NCBI GenBank assembly: GCA_946699065.1
Contig: CAMPDV010000234.1
Span: 62,001-126,000, forward strand
Direction: 5' to 3'
Length of the DNA stretch: 64,000 bases
DNA from: Loxodes magnus
Lineage: Eukaryota; Ciliophora; Karyorelictea; Loxodida; Loxodidae
The translations under genes were made by a program, and so were the position numbers. Shown here piece by piece: positions 1 to 12,649 of the stretch; positions within the stretch are counted from its first letter, which is position 1; the number at the start of each line of letters is the position of its first letter. The notes under the pieces were generated by a model that saw nothing but the letters and a program-made list of their open reading frames with translations, was not told where the DNA came from and did no database searches.

Positions 1-939
1 TCTAGTCATATCATATCAGCATCTGTTGACAAAACCATAAAGATTTGAAATTTCTCTGATGGTACTCTCCTGAGAACTTTAGAGGGACATACTGATATTG
101 TTACCTCGGTAGTAATCTCCTATGACTCTAGATATATCATATCAGCCTCTGTTGACAAAACCATAAAGATCTGAAATTTCCGTGATGGTACTCTCCTGAG
201 AACTTTAGAGGGACATACTGATACTATTTCTTCGGTAGTAATCTCCTATGACTCTAGATATATCATATCAGCATCACATGACAAAACTATTAAGATATGA
301 AAGTTATAAAGTTCATTTTGGGATTTTTTATCTAGTTCCTGTGTTAAAACTTTATCCGGACATACTTCTTATATTTACTCGGTAGTAATCTCCTATGACT
401 CTAGTTATATAGTATCAGCATCAAATGACTCAACCATAAAGATCTGAAATTTCCCTGATGGTACTCTCCTGAGAACTTTAGTGGGACATACTTACTCTAT
501 TCGATCGATAATAATCTCCTATGACTCTAGATATATCATATCAGCATCATGAGACAAAACCATAAAGATATGGTCTTTTTCAGCTGGTTAATGTGTATTA
601 ACTTTGAGTGGTCACAAAAATTGAATATGGTCCTTGGCATTATCAAAGGATTCAAGATGGATCTATTCTGGGGATGGTATTGGTAACTTGAGAAGATGGA
701 ATGTATAGAGGTTGTTAAGTGTTGATGAATCTGTGGGATAGGTAGGTGTCAATTTAATTAATTTAATAATAAAGTAGTTGGATTGGAATGAGGTATATGC
801 TCCCTATGGAATGAGGATGAGTGATTGTGAAGTAAGCAACATATAGATGAGTGAGTAGGACTTGAATAGAATTATGAGATGAGATGTTTTTATTAAATTA
901 ATGAACTTATTAAATTAATATATTTATTTAGACTAATGA
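1..939 (+). CDS. RING-WD40 family protein, copy A, 3' part only
   Basis: The frame is open from base 1 when TGA is Trp and TAA/TAG are Gln. It encodes six visible WD40 blades of about 42 residues and a conserved C-terminal tail. Each blade has the core S-V-V-I-S-Y-D-S-R-Y-I-I-S-A-S-x-D-x-T-I-K-I-W. The third visible blade carries a variant linker (K-L-Q-S-S-F-W-D-F) in place of N-F-x-D-G-T-L-L. The last blade ends in L-R-R-W, followed by the tail found in copies B and C. I end the gene at TGA 937-939, matching B and C, but the true stop cannot be proven because TGA is also sense. The RING, coiled coil and pentapeptide parts lie beyond the window start. Likely role: recognition propeller of a putative ubiquitin ligase (inference). 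Confidence 0.8.
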
Positions 940-1200
940 ATTTAAGTATTTGAATAATCAATATACTACTATATACTACTAATCTACTATACTATTATAC
1001 TGTTATACTGTTATACAGTTATATTGTTATAATACTAATCTATAATACTATATATAAAATTATACAGTTATAAAGTTATACTGTTATGCTGTTATACTGT
1101 TATAATACTAATCTATAATTTTATTATACAGTTATACTGTTATACTACTAAACTCATATATAAAACTATATTACAATGATATTATACAGTTAAAGGACTA
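940..1200. repeat. AT-rich palindromic short tandem repeats after copy A
   Basis: Degenerate iterations of ttatactgt and ttatacagt alternate with tactaatctataat. The two 9-mers are near reverse complements, so the array can fold into hairpins. The same array follows copies B (28905-29125) and C (59610-59840), and a counterpart in reverse orientation lies beside copy D. It probably belongs to the 3' flank of the gene. Confidence 0.7.
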
Positions 1201-4200
1201 TGATAAAATATTAAATGTATACTAAAGTTGAGTTACGACTCTAAGCAATAAAGTAGCAAAATAACAAAGTGTCAATGTAGTTGAATAAATTATAATAATA
1301 ATAAATTATAATGATATAAGTTTTTGTTTAAATTGTTGAGGTGTAAGAGTATGTAGTTTGGATTAGATTGAATTTGTGTAAAAGAGGGTGTAAGTATTTA
1401 TTAAATAAAGGATTGAATGTGTTAATGATTTTAAAAAATCTAAAAGAGTAATTGCGTTATTGTTTAAGTATTTTAAAAGGATAATTATTTTAAGAATAGT
1501 GGAAAGTTTTTTTTATAATTGTTTATAATGAGAAATAGTGCTTTGTGAGAAGAGAGAGGGTTGAATAATTATAAGAGTATAAAGATTAAAAAAAAGTATT
1601 TAAATTTTAAATATTTTTTATTGAAAGAGAAAGAAAGCATATGGAAAATTATAAAAGTAATTATTTTTTAAAAGTAATTATTTTTTAATTATAAAAGTTT
1701 ATGTTATAATTTTTTTCTGTTATAAAAGTTTTATGGTATAAAAGTTTCTGTTATAAAATTTTTTAATATAAAAGTTTTTATATTATAAAAACTTCTGTGC
1801 AATATTTAATTTATAAATTTTTTAGGAGTTTATGGGTGAATTAAATAGAAAATGTAGTTAAATTTAAATTTAATTTAAATTTGTATTTAATTAGTGTGAT
1901 AAGATTGATATTTGAGTGTAATTTTTGGGAAAACAAAAAATTTGTTTTTTTGCTCAGCGTTTTGCACTATAAGACATTTTTTTGAATGGACTAAATTTTT
2001 GCAAAATGGGACAAAGGGTTTGAAAAGGGTATAAAAAGTTTAAAAGGTGTTAAAAGATAGAAGTGATAAAATTTTTGAATTAAAGGAATTAAATTTTAAG
2101 AAAGGAATTTTAAAATTATTTTAGAAAAAAGTTTAAATTTTTTTTTTTTTAATAAAAGGAATTTTTTTTACAGCATTTTGGTTATTTTTTTATTTTGAAT
2201 TTAAAAAAAGTTTGAAAATTTAAAAGGATTTTTTTAGAGAGTTGAACATATTAGTAAAAGGAATAATTTTAATTTATAAAAAATATTTTTAAGAAAAAAT
2301 TTTAATTTTTTGAATCTGAATAAAATTATTTTTCGATATAAATAAGAACAGTGATATATTTTAAAAGTTTTAATTTTTTTTTATAAATTAATAAATGTAT
2401 AATAAAATGCAAAAATTTTAATTTTGTTTTTTTGCTCAGCGTTTTACACTACAAGACATTTTTCGGACGGACTAAAATTTTTTAAAAATTTTGAAATAAG
2501 ATTGAATTTATAAAAGTGTAAAAAAATCGGTTAAGTAAAAATTTTTTGATTTTTAAAGGATAAGTTTGTAAAGTTGTAGATGGACTTGAATGCATTGATA
2601 CAAAGTAAGGAGTGAGATTTAAAAATTCCAAAAATATTGTAAATGTAAGCATAGATAAAAATGTAAAATTTTAATTTTGTTTTTTTGCTCAGCTTTTTAC
2701 ACTACAGGAAAATTTTTGGACAGAATAAATTTTTTTGAAAGATTTCAGACTAATACTTTAATATCAATTATTTTTTTCAGCATGTTATTTTCGCAGTAAT
2801 TTAATAGAGAAATTTATTAAGTAAAAATATTAAATTAAAAATAAACTTTTTCCATCTCCGAAGTTTTAAAGCGCCGAAAAATTTTTTTTTAATAAAAGAA
2901 ATACAAAATTTCTTAAGAAAAATTTATTAAAACTATTAAAATTTTTAAATTGTATTTGAAAAACATAAGAAAGATATGGATTAACTGTAGAAGAAAATTT
3001 AAGGTTCTAAATAATTTTAGTATGGAAATTTGTAGAGTTTCTTGATGCTATACAATATCTTTAAATTATTTTTTAACTAATATAATTAAAATAAGTTATG
3101 TTCCGTATTATAAACGTTACCTTAAATTTTAGAATAAATAAGATATCTAATACTTTATTTATGATTGAAGAGATACTAAAAAAATATTAACTAATTTTAG
3201 CTATTAAAAGAATTAATAATTATATGACAAACAAAATTAAATGCTAAGTAAATAATTTAAAAATTACTATATTAAAGTATTAAATTTTTATTCATCAACA
3301 ACTATAATTTTAACAAACTAACATTTTTATAATAAAAATTGGATTTTTTTAATTATTTATAGAAAATATGGGAAATTTAAATGAGATATTCAATTAATTC
3401 TTAGAAATAAATATTAGGTTTTAAGTCTAAATCTATTTTATAACTAGTTTATATATATCACTACTATTTATGTTTTATCAATATTTTAACTTTAAAATAA
3501 GGTATATATAACTAATTAGTTAATTATAAACCTAAATTATTGATTGTTTATAATTAAATAATTATTGAATTTAATTTGAAATAAAATAAACTTTTTAATA
3601 AAGAAAAGTAATGCTTTAAATTATCTATTTATTAGCATATCAGCAAATAAAATCAGATTATTTTGCTAATTTTTATAATTAGAGATTCTGAATTATATTC
3701 TGATCTTTTTACATTAATTTTACTTTTAATATGATTTAAAAAAGCAAATAAGGTTAATAAAGAAGCTTATTTTTTTAAAATATCCAAATAATAAGATATA
3801 AAAGCAAGAAATTATTAAATAGTAAATTGGATAAACTCAAAAAGAAAAAGTAGAATAGATATGATTGTTTAATAAAATCTCATTAGTTTATTAACTCGTT
3901 TACATAATCTTTAAAATTCATTATTTATTTTAAATAAGCTTAGGGTAAGCGAATTTTAGATTTTGATAAAGTAGAACTTGTGTAGATGGGTTTAAACCTA
4001 TCACTTGACCAGCATCTAAATGTCTAATAAATGTTTAAATAGACTAAGAATTATTTTAGTTTAAAGTTTTTAATAAACAAGTTTAAATTTCCAGCGAATA
4101 AATACAAATGAAAAAATTAGAAAAAATATTTCCAATATGTTACAATTTAAATGCTATAATAATATATTTAGATTACTAACTATTCCAAATGCTACAAAAA

Positions 4201-4702
4201 GTTTAATAACCTACAAAGATTTTAAAATGGTATAGTAAATATTTACTTAATTATAGATATATAGCTTTATTAAATTTTCTAATTAAAATTTAAATCTTGC
4301 TAATAGGTTTTATGGATATATAAATGAGATAAACATTTTTAATTAGATTAAATAGAATTAATATGTAATTTATTAACTACTCAGTAAATTTGAACTATCT
4401 AGCAAATTAGTGATCTACATAAAATGTTTTGCTGAAAAAATAACTAAAAACTATTTTATTATTTTAAATAATATTTGATAGTATTTACAGATAATTACCT
4501 TTTATCATCTTTTAATCCTTAGAATTTCTCTAAGCATTATTTTTATTTTAATCATTATTTTTGGATATAGATGCAAGATTTTTCATTATCGATCACATTA
4601 CAAAAAAAATTGAATAAAAATAAAAATCCTACAAAGAAGTAATTATGAACTTATATAAGTTATACTGCATTATGAAATTGTAAACATTAATTCTAAATAC
4701 CC
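1201..4702. other. AT-rich flank shared with the end of the window
   Basis: No gene is recognised. The stretch is aligned nearly base for base with about 59890-63503, and the copy-B flank (29126-31200) is a shorter, more diverged relative. It contains three copies of a short element built around tttttttgctcagc (separate entry) and long runs of A and T. Conservation here reflects recent segmental duplication rather than visible coding. Confidence 0.6.
1930..2745. repeat. Three dispersed copies of a GCTCAGC-containing element
   Basis: The core tttttttgctcagc, followed by g/t-ttttrcactayargacatttt and a g-g-a-c-g-g-a-c-t-a-a-a-like tail, occurs near 1945, 2428 and 2680. Copies 2 and 3 are also preceded by similar ttttaattttg tracts. 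The first copy sits beside an inverted repeat (aaaacaaa / tttgtttt). Region C keeps all three copies (near 60613, 61107 and 61360). Region B has two, the second apparently a fusion. Function unknown. Confidence 0.65.
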
Positions 4703-5728
4703 ATGAAAATGGAAATTAACAGAACATAAAAAATTAGCAAAGAAAGGAAGGAGATAAGCTTGATTAAAAGTGAAAAAGCAAAAATCAATAAAAAATTATC
4801 ATAGAATCAAGGTAAAAACTACAAGGTAACTAGGTTATCATCTCAACAATCAAATAGGAAAATCATCCTGTGCTAAGTAATTTGACAAAATGAAGAAAAC
4901 TCTTAGCAAGCAGGATGAAGTAATTTCATTCTTTCAAATAAATTAAGAGAACTGATGACGCATCTTGAACAACTTTTCTTAGAAACGACATTTTTATGGA
5001 AGTAATTTATCCTAAATAAAATCTTAACTGAAGAATAATTTTGACGTTAATTCTAGAATAAATAAATAGAGGAATTTCAACGACCATTGAAGAAATTAAA
5101 ATTGATATTGAGACTTATCAATTAAATTATTAGATAGAAATATAAAGAACTAAGATAAAAAAAAAAGAACGTAAAAAATATAGAATTTATTTCCAAAATA
5201 AAAGCATAAATAGAAAAAAAAGTGCTGATACTGCAAATCTTCCTAACTTATAATAAAAACTGCTTTTGCTACAAATGACTTGACAAGAAGAATAAAGAGA
5301 TTGAAGAGAATTAGTAAAACTTTTTATAACAATAGGATCTAAAAAAAGATTAGATAAAAAATAAACCATTGTCAAATGGAGGGAAGTTATAACTAAAAAG
5401 GTATAAAAAACTTGAAATTGCTCTCCATTTATTGATATATTTAATATTACAATTTAATATTATGTCTAAGCAGTAAAAATTCATTCTAGCAAATGTTCAT
5501 GAGCAACAAGGGTTGCTCTTTACGACTATGAAGCAAAGTTGGGAAGTTATTGAATATTAAATAAGCTTTAAAAATGTATATAAATAAACCTCAATTAAAT
5601 TAAGAAAACATTATTTTTTTGATTAGAACTTATTTATTAAATTTCTTAAAGTTATAATAAAGGCTATGATAGTTAATCCATAAGTAAATCAATAATAATA
5701 AAGGATATAATTGGTCCTAAGTATATGA
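4703..5728 (+). CDS. Candidate gene of unknown function (region A)
   Basis: From ATG 4703 (second ATG in frame at 4709) the frame reads, with TGA as Trp and TAA/TAG as Gln, as a basic Lys/Gln/Leu-rich protein of about 341 residues. It has helical-looking stretches such as L-T-E-E-Q-F-W-R-Q-F-Q and a C-F-C-Y cluster in the middle. The overlapping 497 bases of the second copy (63504-64000) show about five substitutions and no indels, whereas the surrounding flank does contain indels; this mildly supports coding. The end at TGA 5726-5728 is in frame but arbitrary, because TGA also occurs as sense earlier. I recognise no family. It could be non-coding AT-rich DNA that happens to look protein-like. 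Confidence 0.3.
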
Positions 5729-5794
5729 AGAAAAAAAATTATAATATAGCATAATAGATTAACGATGGGTTTCATTTATTTGGTTTGCCACCAA

Positions 5795-6475
5795 TCAAAG
5801 AGTTTAATTTTATATAAAAATTTTCACCTTAACTTGCTTGGATCTTTATGTCATAATTTTAGATTAATTTTCATGATTTTTTCCAATAAGTCAATTCACA
5901 ATTATTTTCTATTGAATTCATTAACTGTTTATTAGAAATAGGGAGCTTATTTGTTAAGTTTAAGTATTTTTTTCTACAAAGTAAGCCTACGTTTGATCAG
6001 TATTTTTTAAATATATATTTCCATTATTTTTCTATTGCTCTCTTTTATTTTTATAAAAATTGGTAACAACTCCGTACTTTATTCTCTAACTCTTACAATA
6101 CCAGCATATCATTATTTTCTGATGGGGAATCTCTTATGTTGGAGGTTATTGCTTTATATCCATTGGGTCGTTGAGTTATTGGGATTTTTCTAGCTTAGAG
6201 TTTCTGGAATTTTAATTCCTTTACGATCTATTCTTTTTATAAAATTCTTCCTTAAATTTGCTACAGAGACAGATTTAGAGATAATTCCTATCGTAATATT
6301 GAGTTTTCAGATTTAAAAAATTCCATAGTGTTGATTAGATCGTATATTCACTGATAGAACTTTAATATTCTTTGTTAAATTGTGATTCTTCATCTAAAGA
6401 AGGTAGAGATTGTTGTAATTTCCTGTAACGAGTTATTAGGTTTTTTTGGAGAGGTCTGTTATTCTTAGGTGCCAT
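5795..6475 (-). CDS. Candidate gene of unknown function with a CxxC pair
   Basis: On the minus strand an ATG at 6475 opens a 227-codon frame to an in-phase TGA at 5795-5797. The product begins M-A-P-K-N-N-R-P-L and continues with a polar, Lys/Gln/Asn-rich sequence (Y-R-K-L-Q-Q-S-L-P-S-L-D-E-E). It holds a C-L-C pair and a C-W-Y-C pair that could bind zinc. The first 60 codons use mixed codons and look more protein-like than random AT-rich DNA. It is tail-to-tail with the candidate gene ending near 5728. No family recognised, and TAA/TAG Gln codons are frequent. Confidence 0.35.
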
Positions 6476-9065
6476 TTGCTATAATATAACAATAACAAAT
6501 TTGATTGATTTCTTGATTTCTTGTAATTATGGTAATTATTTATTTTAATATTTTATAATGAAGTTGAAGTATTAAAATATCTTATAAATTTAATAATTAG
6601 GAAACTAATTTTTACAAACTATTTAAAGGATATTTTCTTGCATTATTTCTATTATTCAAAATTAATTCTATGGAATATAATATATCCCTCAACTAATTCT
6701 CAAATTATAGAAATAATTTTATTATATTGAAAGACATACAACTTATCTATATATGTCATATTTGGAGTTGAAATGCAATATGTGATATAGGGTTATAAAT
6801 AAATGATTTATTAGTTTGTAATGATATGCTTATGATTAACAAATTAAATTTATTTTGATTGTCTTAATTAATTTTTATATAGATTAAATCTTTTTGCTTA
6901 AATGCTTCAAAACTAATAATTAGTCGTTTATATAAATTATTGAGGATTATTATTTTATCATCGTAGCAATTAATTGTTTTTGAGAAAAGCGTCATTAGAA
7001 GCACTGCTTAATTAAAAAATAATAGATAATTTATAATTTTCCTATAAAACATTCTAAAGAAAAAGTTATATACAGCAACAAAGTGAAATCTCCATATCTC
7101 CATCATAGCTTTAAATATTTTTGTTTTTTCATAAATTTTACTAAAAAGTGTTTAATTTATTCATCTTAAAGTAAAATTTACCTCAGAGTCTTCTAATAAT
7201 TATTAGTAATTATTAAAATATTATACTATAAGAGTATGCAAAAAAAGTAAACATTTATAACATAAAAAATTATAAAAATGATAACTAACTTTCTAAATAA
7301 TTAATTAACAAAAAGTGCTAAAATTTAGCAAAGCGTTAAATCTTAGTTTGTATAATAATAACAATATTCTAAAATATTTAAATAATAAAATAAAAAAATA
7401 TTTTTTGCAGTATTTCCTAAACAAAAGTTTTAATTTATTTAAAATATTTAACTGATAACACAGAAATCACTTGTCATTTTATCTGAAAAATAAATTGAGT
7501 AAGCTGCTTTACTGAGATTGCAAATTTTCTGTTAAAATATCTTGAATTTGTTTGTTTAATAATATAACTTAGATATAGATTTTATATTTTTCTGAATTAT
7601 CTCTTATTATTTTTCAGTTATCTTTTTATGCAAACCTAATCATAAGTTTCCCATACATTTTTGTAAATAAATTATTATAAAATATGATTTAAAAGGATTA
7701 AAATCTTAAAAATTTCTTTCAATCAATAATTTTTTAATTTATTTTTCTTATTTTTTAGTATTTTCTTTTAACTTCATCAATTTATTATCTTTCTAATTAG
7801 ATGTAAAAATTTCAATTTATCTATTACAGCGTCTCTAAAATTTTTTTATCATATTTATTTTATAAATTTGCTATTATTTAAATTATCATAATTTTTAAAA
7901 TTATTTATTTTAATCATTTGAAAATATAATTTTTTTAATTGTATTTAAAATCACCATTTTAGCACGTTATTTTAGAAAATGATTTTCTGAGATAGATTTA
8001 ATTATTTTTTATCTATATATTTCTTCTTTTCTTTTGTTTATTTTTTTAATATTTTCTATAAAATCATATAAAATATTTCTGTTAAATAAAAGCTCAAAAA
8101 AGTTTTACTTTATATCTTAAATAAAACTTTTATTAATCTTAAATTATTTCTTAATAAATTTGATATAAATCTGATTTATTTTAAATTTTGAAATTGCTTA
8201 AGAAATTTTAATTCAAAATACTTTTAATTTTATTTATTTTTGATAAAAGAGGATTATTTTTCAATGGATTAAATAAAATTAAAATAAACAAATTTTGAAA
8301 GAAATAATTCAAATATTTTAAGTTTTTGGTGCTGAAATATATTTTTGATACTATTTATTACTGATATCTAAACTTTCTAATAAATATGGTCTAGAAAATC
8401 TTGGCAAAAATAAAAGAAAGATATTAATAGCTTAATTTTATAGACTAATAATAGAAAAAATAAAATAATTCTATGGAATAAAAAAATAGTAAATATAGCT
8501 AAATTTATGAATTATTTTATTATATCAGAAGTAAATAAATAAAGTTTATATTTTTATTTAAATTTAAAACTAAAATAATTAATTATTTGTAGAACTTTGA
8601 ATTAAAATAAAAAATGTTTAAAATTAATAATATTAATTTAAACGTTTGCTTTTATTTTAAAATTTAATGCAATATCAAATTTTATAAATTTTGCTTAATT
8701 AAAAAATATTTTAAACACTATTTATTTAAATTTCTAAAGTTAAGAGTCAATAAAGCATAAAAATTATTAAAAAAGATATGTTTTAATTACTATTTATTTT
8801 TTATATTTTTAACTTTTTTATTATTAATTTTATCATTCATAAAAAATGCTAGAATGCTTCAAAAAAAATTTTAAACTACATCCTCAAAAAATGTGAATAG
8901 ACAGTAGCATAATTTCTTTCTTTCTTTCTCATCTTCTTATCCTAATCTATCTCAATATTCATTATATCGTAAATTTACTAGCTATGAAGAAAAATAGAAA
9001 ATTAGAAAACGGATAGCAATAATCCCTTACATAAACTCCTCTAAAGTAAGCAAAAAAGCACCGAT
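6476..9065. other. AT-rich stretch, no recognised gene
   Basis: Dominated by A and T runs, with a few slightly richer islands (around 8880-8960 and 9000-9060). I see no motif, tRNA, tandem array or copy of the other repeats here. Confidence 0.5.
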
Positions 9066-9615
9066 ATGGCACAACATTTGTGACTGGAAAAGCTTTATAA
9101 AATTAAATTAATGGTAGAAGAGATATGCATTAGAAAATTTACTACAAATTATTTCATGGTTTGTCTATATAGAGCAAATCTTTAGACTTTACTAGTAATT
9201 AACGTCTAAAATATCTTTGTATTAATAAAAACTGAAGTTTATTTAGAATTACAGTTAAAACATTTATTTTATGGTTATGAAATAAATTGTTTAATAAAGT
9301 GAAAAAGAGCTGTTAGTTGAGACTAAAAATAAAAATAAGAAGAAATTTCTATTTTGTAATTCGGAAATGCGTCTGGTGAGATATTACAACAAATTTATAG
9401 AATATAGGAAATTTTAAGACAATGTAAATTGGAAAGAACTGATAAGATTTTAGCCGAGATTATCCAAATAATGGTTTACAGATATTAAAATCTTTAGAAA
9501 ATACAAGACTCAATGTAATGGCCAACATTTATATATAGGACTAGAGAGATCTCCGGTAAATTCATGGCTTGAGGGGAGCATTCAGATATTTAAGAAGCTT
9601 GCTAAATTATTTAAA
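9066..9615 (+). CDS. Weak coding candidate
   Basis: Composition is richer in G and C than the surroundings. From ATG 9066 the reassigned-code frame gives a plausible hydrophobic/charged sequence (M-A-Q-H-L-W-L-E-K-L-Y-K). Another frame also looks protein-like near 9470-9610 (G-Q-H-L-Y-I-G-L-E-R-S-P-V), so a frameshift or a different frame is possible. No family is recognised. Listed only because it stands out from the AT-rich background. Confidence 0.2.
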
Positions 9616-11430
9616 ATTAAAAATTCATTACTTATAATAAATTATTTTTGCAGAAATTAATTAGTATAAAATCCTAGATAACTCCTTAAAAGTAAGTTTT
9701 AAAAAAAAGAGAGAAGTGAGCAATCCTCTAATAAAAAATAGAACATTGCTATTTTCGAAAACATTTTATTTATGTTTTAAAAAGATTTGAATAAATAAAA
9801 AATAATTTCTGAATCTTCTAATAAAAGATTAGATTTGATTTCTCTTATAAAGAATTAAGATTTTTAAATATTAGTTCTAAATGATCAAGCATTTATCAGT
9901 TCTATCATAATATATTAAATTAAATTAATTTATTTCTATCTGATAACTTTTTATTTTTTTAATAAATATTATAAGCAAAATACATATTTTTACTAATTTT
10001 ACGATTTTTTAAAGTTCTATATTTGTAAATGTAAATGAATGTAATTACCTATAAGATCTTTTTGTATGAGATATATTTTAATTTAACAAAAAAAGTTTTT
10101 TGTATCTATTTTAAAATATCGAAGAATCTAAAATTTATCATTTGAAAATATAAACTTTTTCTATTATTTAATTTAGAAAAATATAATAGAAAAAATGTTA
10201 TTATTAAAATGCTTCTTTATTTAAGCCATATAAATATAAATTTATATTTTTAAATGTTTTTAATTAATTTTTACTTTATTATTTAATCCATCTGAAAAAA
10301 GTTTGATAGTATAAATAAAAAGTAAAAATACTAAATTAAATAAAATAATTATTCTAAAAATTTGATTTATATATAGAAGAATTATTTCTATAGAATCTAT
10401 CTATAGTAAAATTATTTTAGTTGTTAATTTCTATAATATTTTAATATTTTGTATTAAGTATTTAAATTATTTAATTTTACCAATTTAGTTTTTATTATTT
10501 AGGTGTTTTCTACATTTTTATGTTAATGTTCTAAAATGCATTTAGATTTAAACAGTTTAAATGAGTAGAGGTAAAAATGTATATCTAAGTGTTTTTAAAA
10601 TCGAATGGTTAAATGATTTTTTTCATTTTTTAAGCGTTTCAGTTTAAATTTAGAAGTGAATTAAACCGAATTAGTTGGTGAAGAAAACAGAGTGTACAAT
10701 AAGAATAATAGTATGGTTTAGTAATAGATTATTTAAATTAGTTGAAAAAACTGATTAATTGAGTATATAAAAAGGTTTCTAAGAATAATTACATGTTTAT
10801 GCAATTAATTTGTAAGATTGCTACTAAGGTTAAAAAAATATATTGGCTAAATTAGAAGCATAAAATGAGTTTATAAGAGCAAAATAATAATTTTGAAATA
10901 TTTTACTTTTATTTGATAAAATGAGTAGTTTAAAATGCTTTGATTAGAATTAAACTATATTAAATAGTAATTTATAAGATATTTGCTAATTAGGTAATTA
11001 ACAATTTACACTTTAAAGATTTGATGGTTAATGAATATAAACTTTAGTATTTATGTCTATAATTAGATTCTTTGTATTTCTGGCATTGCTTAGACAAGAG
11101 ATGAATGATAATTAGTTTAATTTATTTTAGAATCCAATACTTAAATAGCAATAAATAGGAATTTTGGATTGAAAGTAGAAAAAGGAACTGGTAAAGTTCT
11201 TACGAAATGAAATAATTAGGTTTATGTTCTCCACTAAGAAACATTTTTTAAGATAAATCTGGAAGAAAAAGTAGGTGAAATGATGAATTAGTATTTGTTG
11301 GGTTAGTTGAATTAAAATAGATACTTCTTACATTTAAAGAGATAAATTCTCTTGTTAATGTAATGATGATTAGAATAAATTAGATTATATAAACTTCCTT
11401 ATATAAATTATCTAAATAATTATATAACTT
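9616..11430. other. AT-rich stretch, no recognised gene
   Basis: I see no motif-bearing frame, RNA gene or repeat shared with other parts of the window. Confidence 0.45.
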
Positions 11431-12330
11431 ATACCTCTTCAAAAATATCTGAAACACTCTAATTTTATAATTTTCCAAATATTGATCCATAGTAGAGCTT
11501 TTTATTAGTTTCAGAATTCAGGTTATCAACTTATAAATTAATTTAGGGCAAATCAGCTTTATCATTAAGGGTTAAACATACACTTACTAAAATTTTTCTT
11601 ATTTTGCTACTTATAAAATCTTAAATTTAAGGGAAAATAAAGTTAAATTGCATTTCCTGCATATCTCTTTATAGTGTTAAATGATATTTATCTAAGTTCT
11701 TCATACTATGACTTTAGAAATTCAATTAAAGTTAGTATTAATCTTAATACACTCACTGTATATAAGTATTTTAAATTCCATCATTCATATTATCACATTA
11801 CTATATAAATCCCATTTTGAGTATCTGGGTTTTAAAACTTCAAAACTACTAACTTGAAGGTTTTTGTGAAATGAGAATTTAATTGCGTCAAGAAATCTTA
11901 TGCTACTTAAATGTTCGCTAGCTTTATGCCATAAATATTATTCTTCTTTATAAATCAAAAAAATAAGCAGTATCTTCAAGAACTTTATCTTTACTTTCAT
12001 ATTGTCTTAGATCAATAATAGTTTCATAATGCAACTCTGAATATTAGTTCGTTTTAGAATTTTACCTACTTTCTAATTATCTATAAGGATTTTTATATGA
12101 TATACAATAATTCCTTTTCCTTCTTCATTTCTATGTAAAGAAAACCAGTTATTAGAAAATACTACATTAGCATAGCAACTATTTCTAACTTGTGAACAGT
12201 TACACAAAATTAAGTTATTTTCTAAAGTATTGTATTAAATTCTTCAAAGAATGTTTCTTTATTAACTTCTATTTTTTACTCAAATTCATTATCAGCACTA
12301 CTTGCAGCCATTCATCAAAACTAAGCATCA
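11430..12330 (-). CDS. Weak coding candidate, probably frameshifted
   Basis: On the minus strand the piece at about 12100-12310 reads A-A-S-S-A-D-N-E-F-E-Q-K-I-E-V-N-K and continues as a plausible helical sequence. Further on, at about 11770-11990, a different frame gives L-W-H-K-A-S-E-H-L-S-S-I-R-F-L-D-A-I. The frame change between them suggests decay or an unrecognised intron. No domain can be named. The G-poor stretch 12690-12900 lies upstream in this orientation and could hold a promoter. Confidence 0.2.
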
Positions 12331-12649
12331 AGATTTTCTTAGCTAAATAACTAAGAGTTATTTACTAGTTTTGAAAACATTCTATTTTTAGTCTCAATTT
12401 TAAAGTTTGACTTAATACAGCTGTGCTAATAATAGAATTGCAGTTAATATTTGATATTTAATTAAGCAATCTCTACTATCAACCTTCTTACTAATAAACC
12501 TGCTATTTAATTTATTCCTAGTTTATTGCTTAAGAAAATACTAAAAAGTCTCTATCATATTATTGCTTATTTACTTCTATAGCTTTACTAAATAAGTAGA
12601 TATTATATTCTTCTACCCATTACTTTTATCTTCAAACATTTAGTATATC

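Noticed and set aside
940..1200. CRISPR-like or telomere-like array
   Set aside because: Units are degenerate, without regular unique spacers, and lack any telomeric G-rich repeat.
11770..11990. L-W-H-K-A-S-E-H resembling the L-W-H-x-R-L-G-H motif of copia-type elements
   Set aside because: Only a few residues match, with no integrase or RT motif nearby; probably chance.
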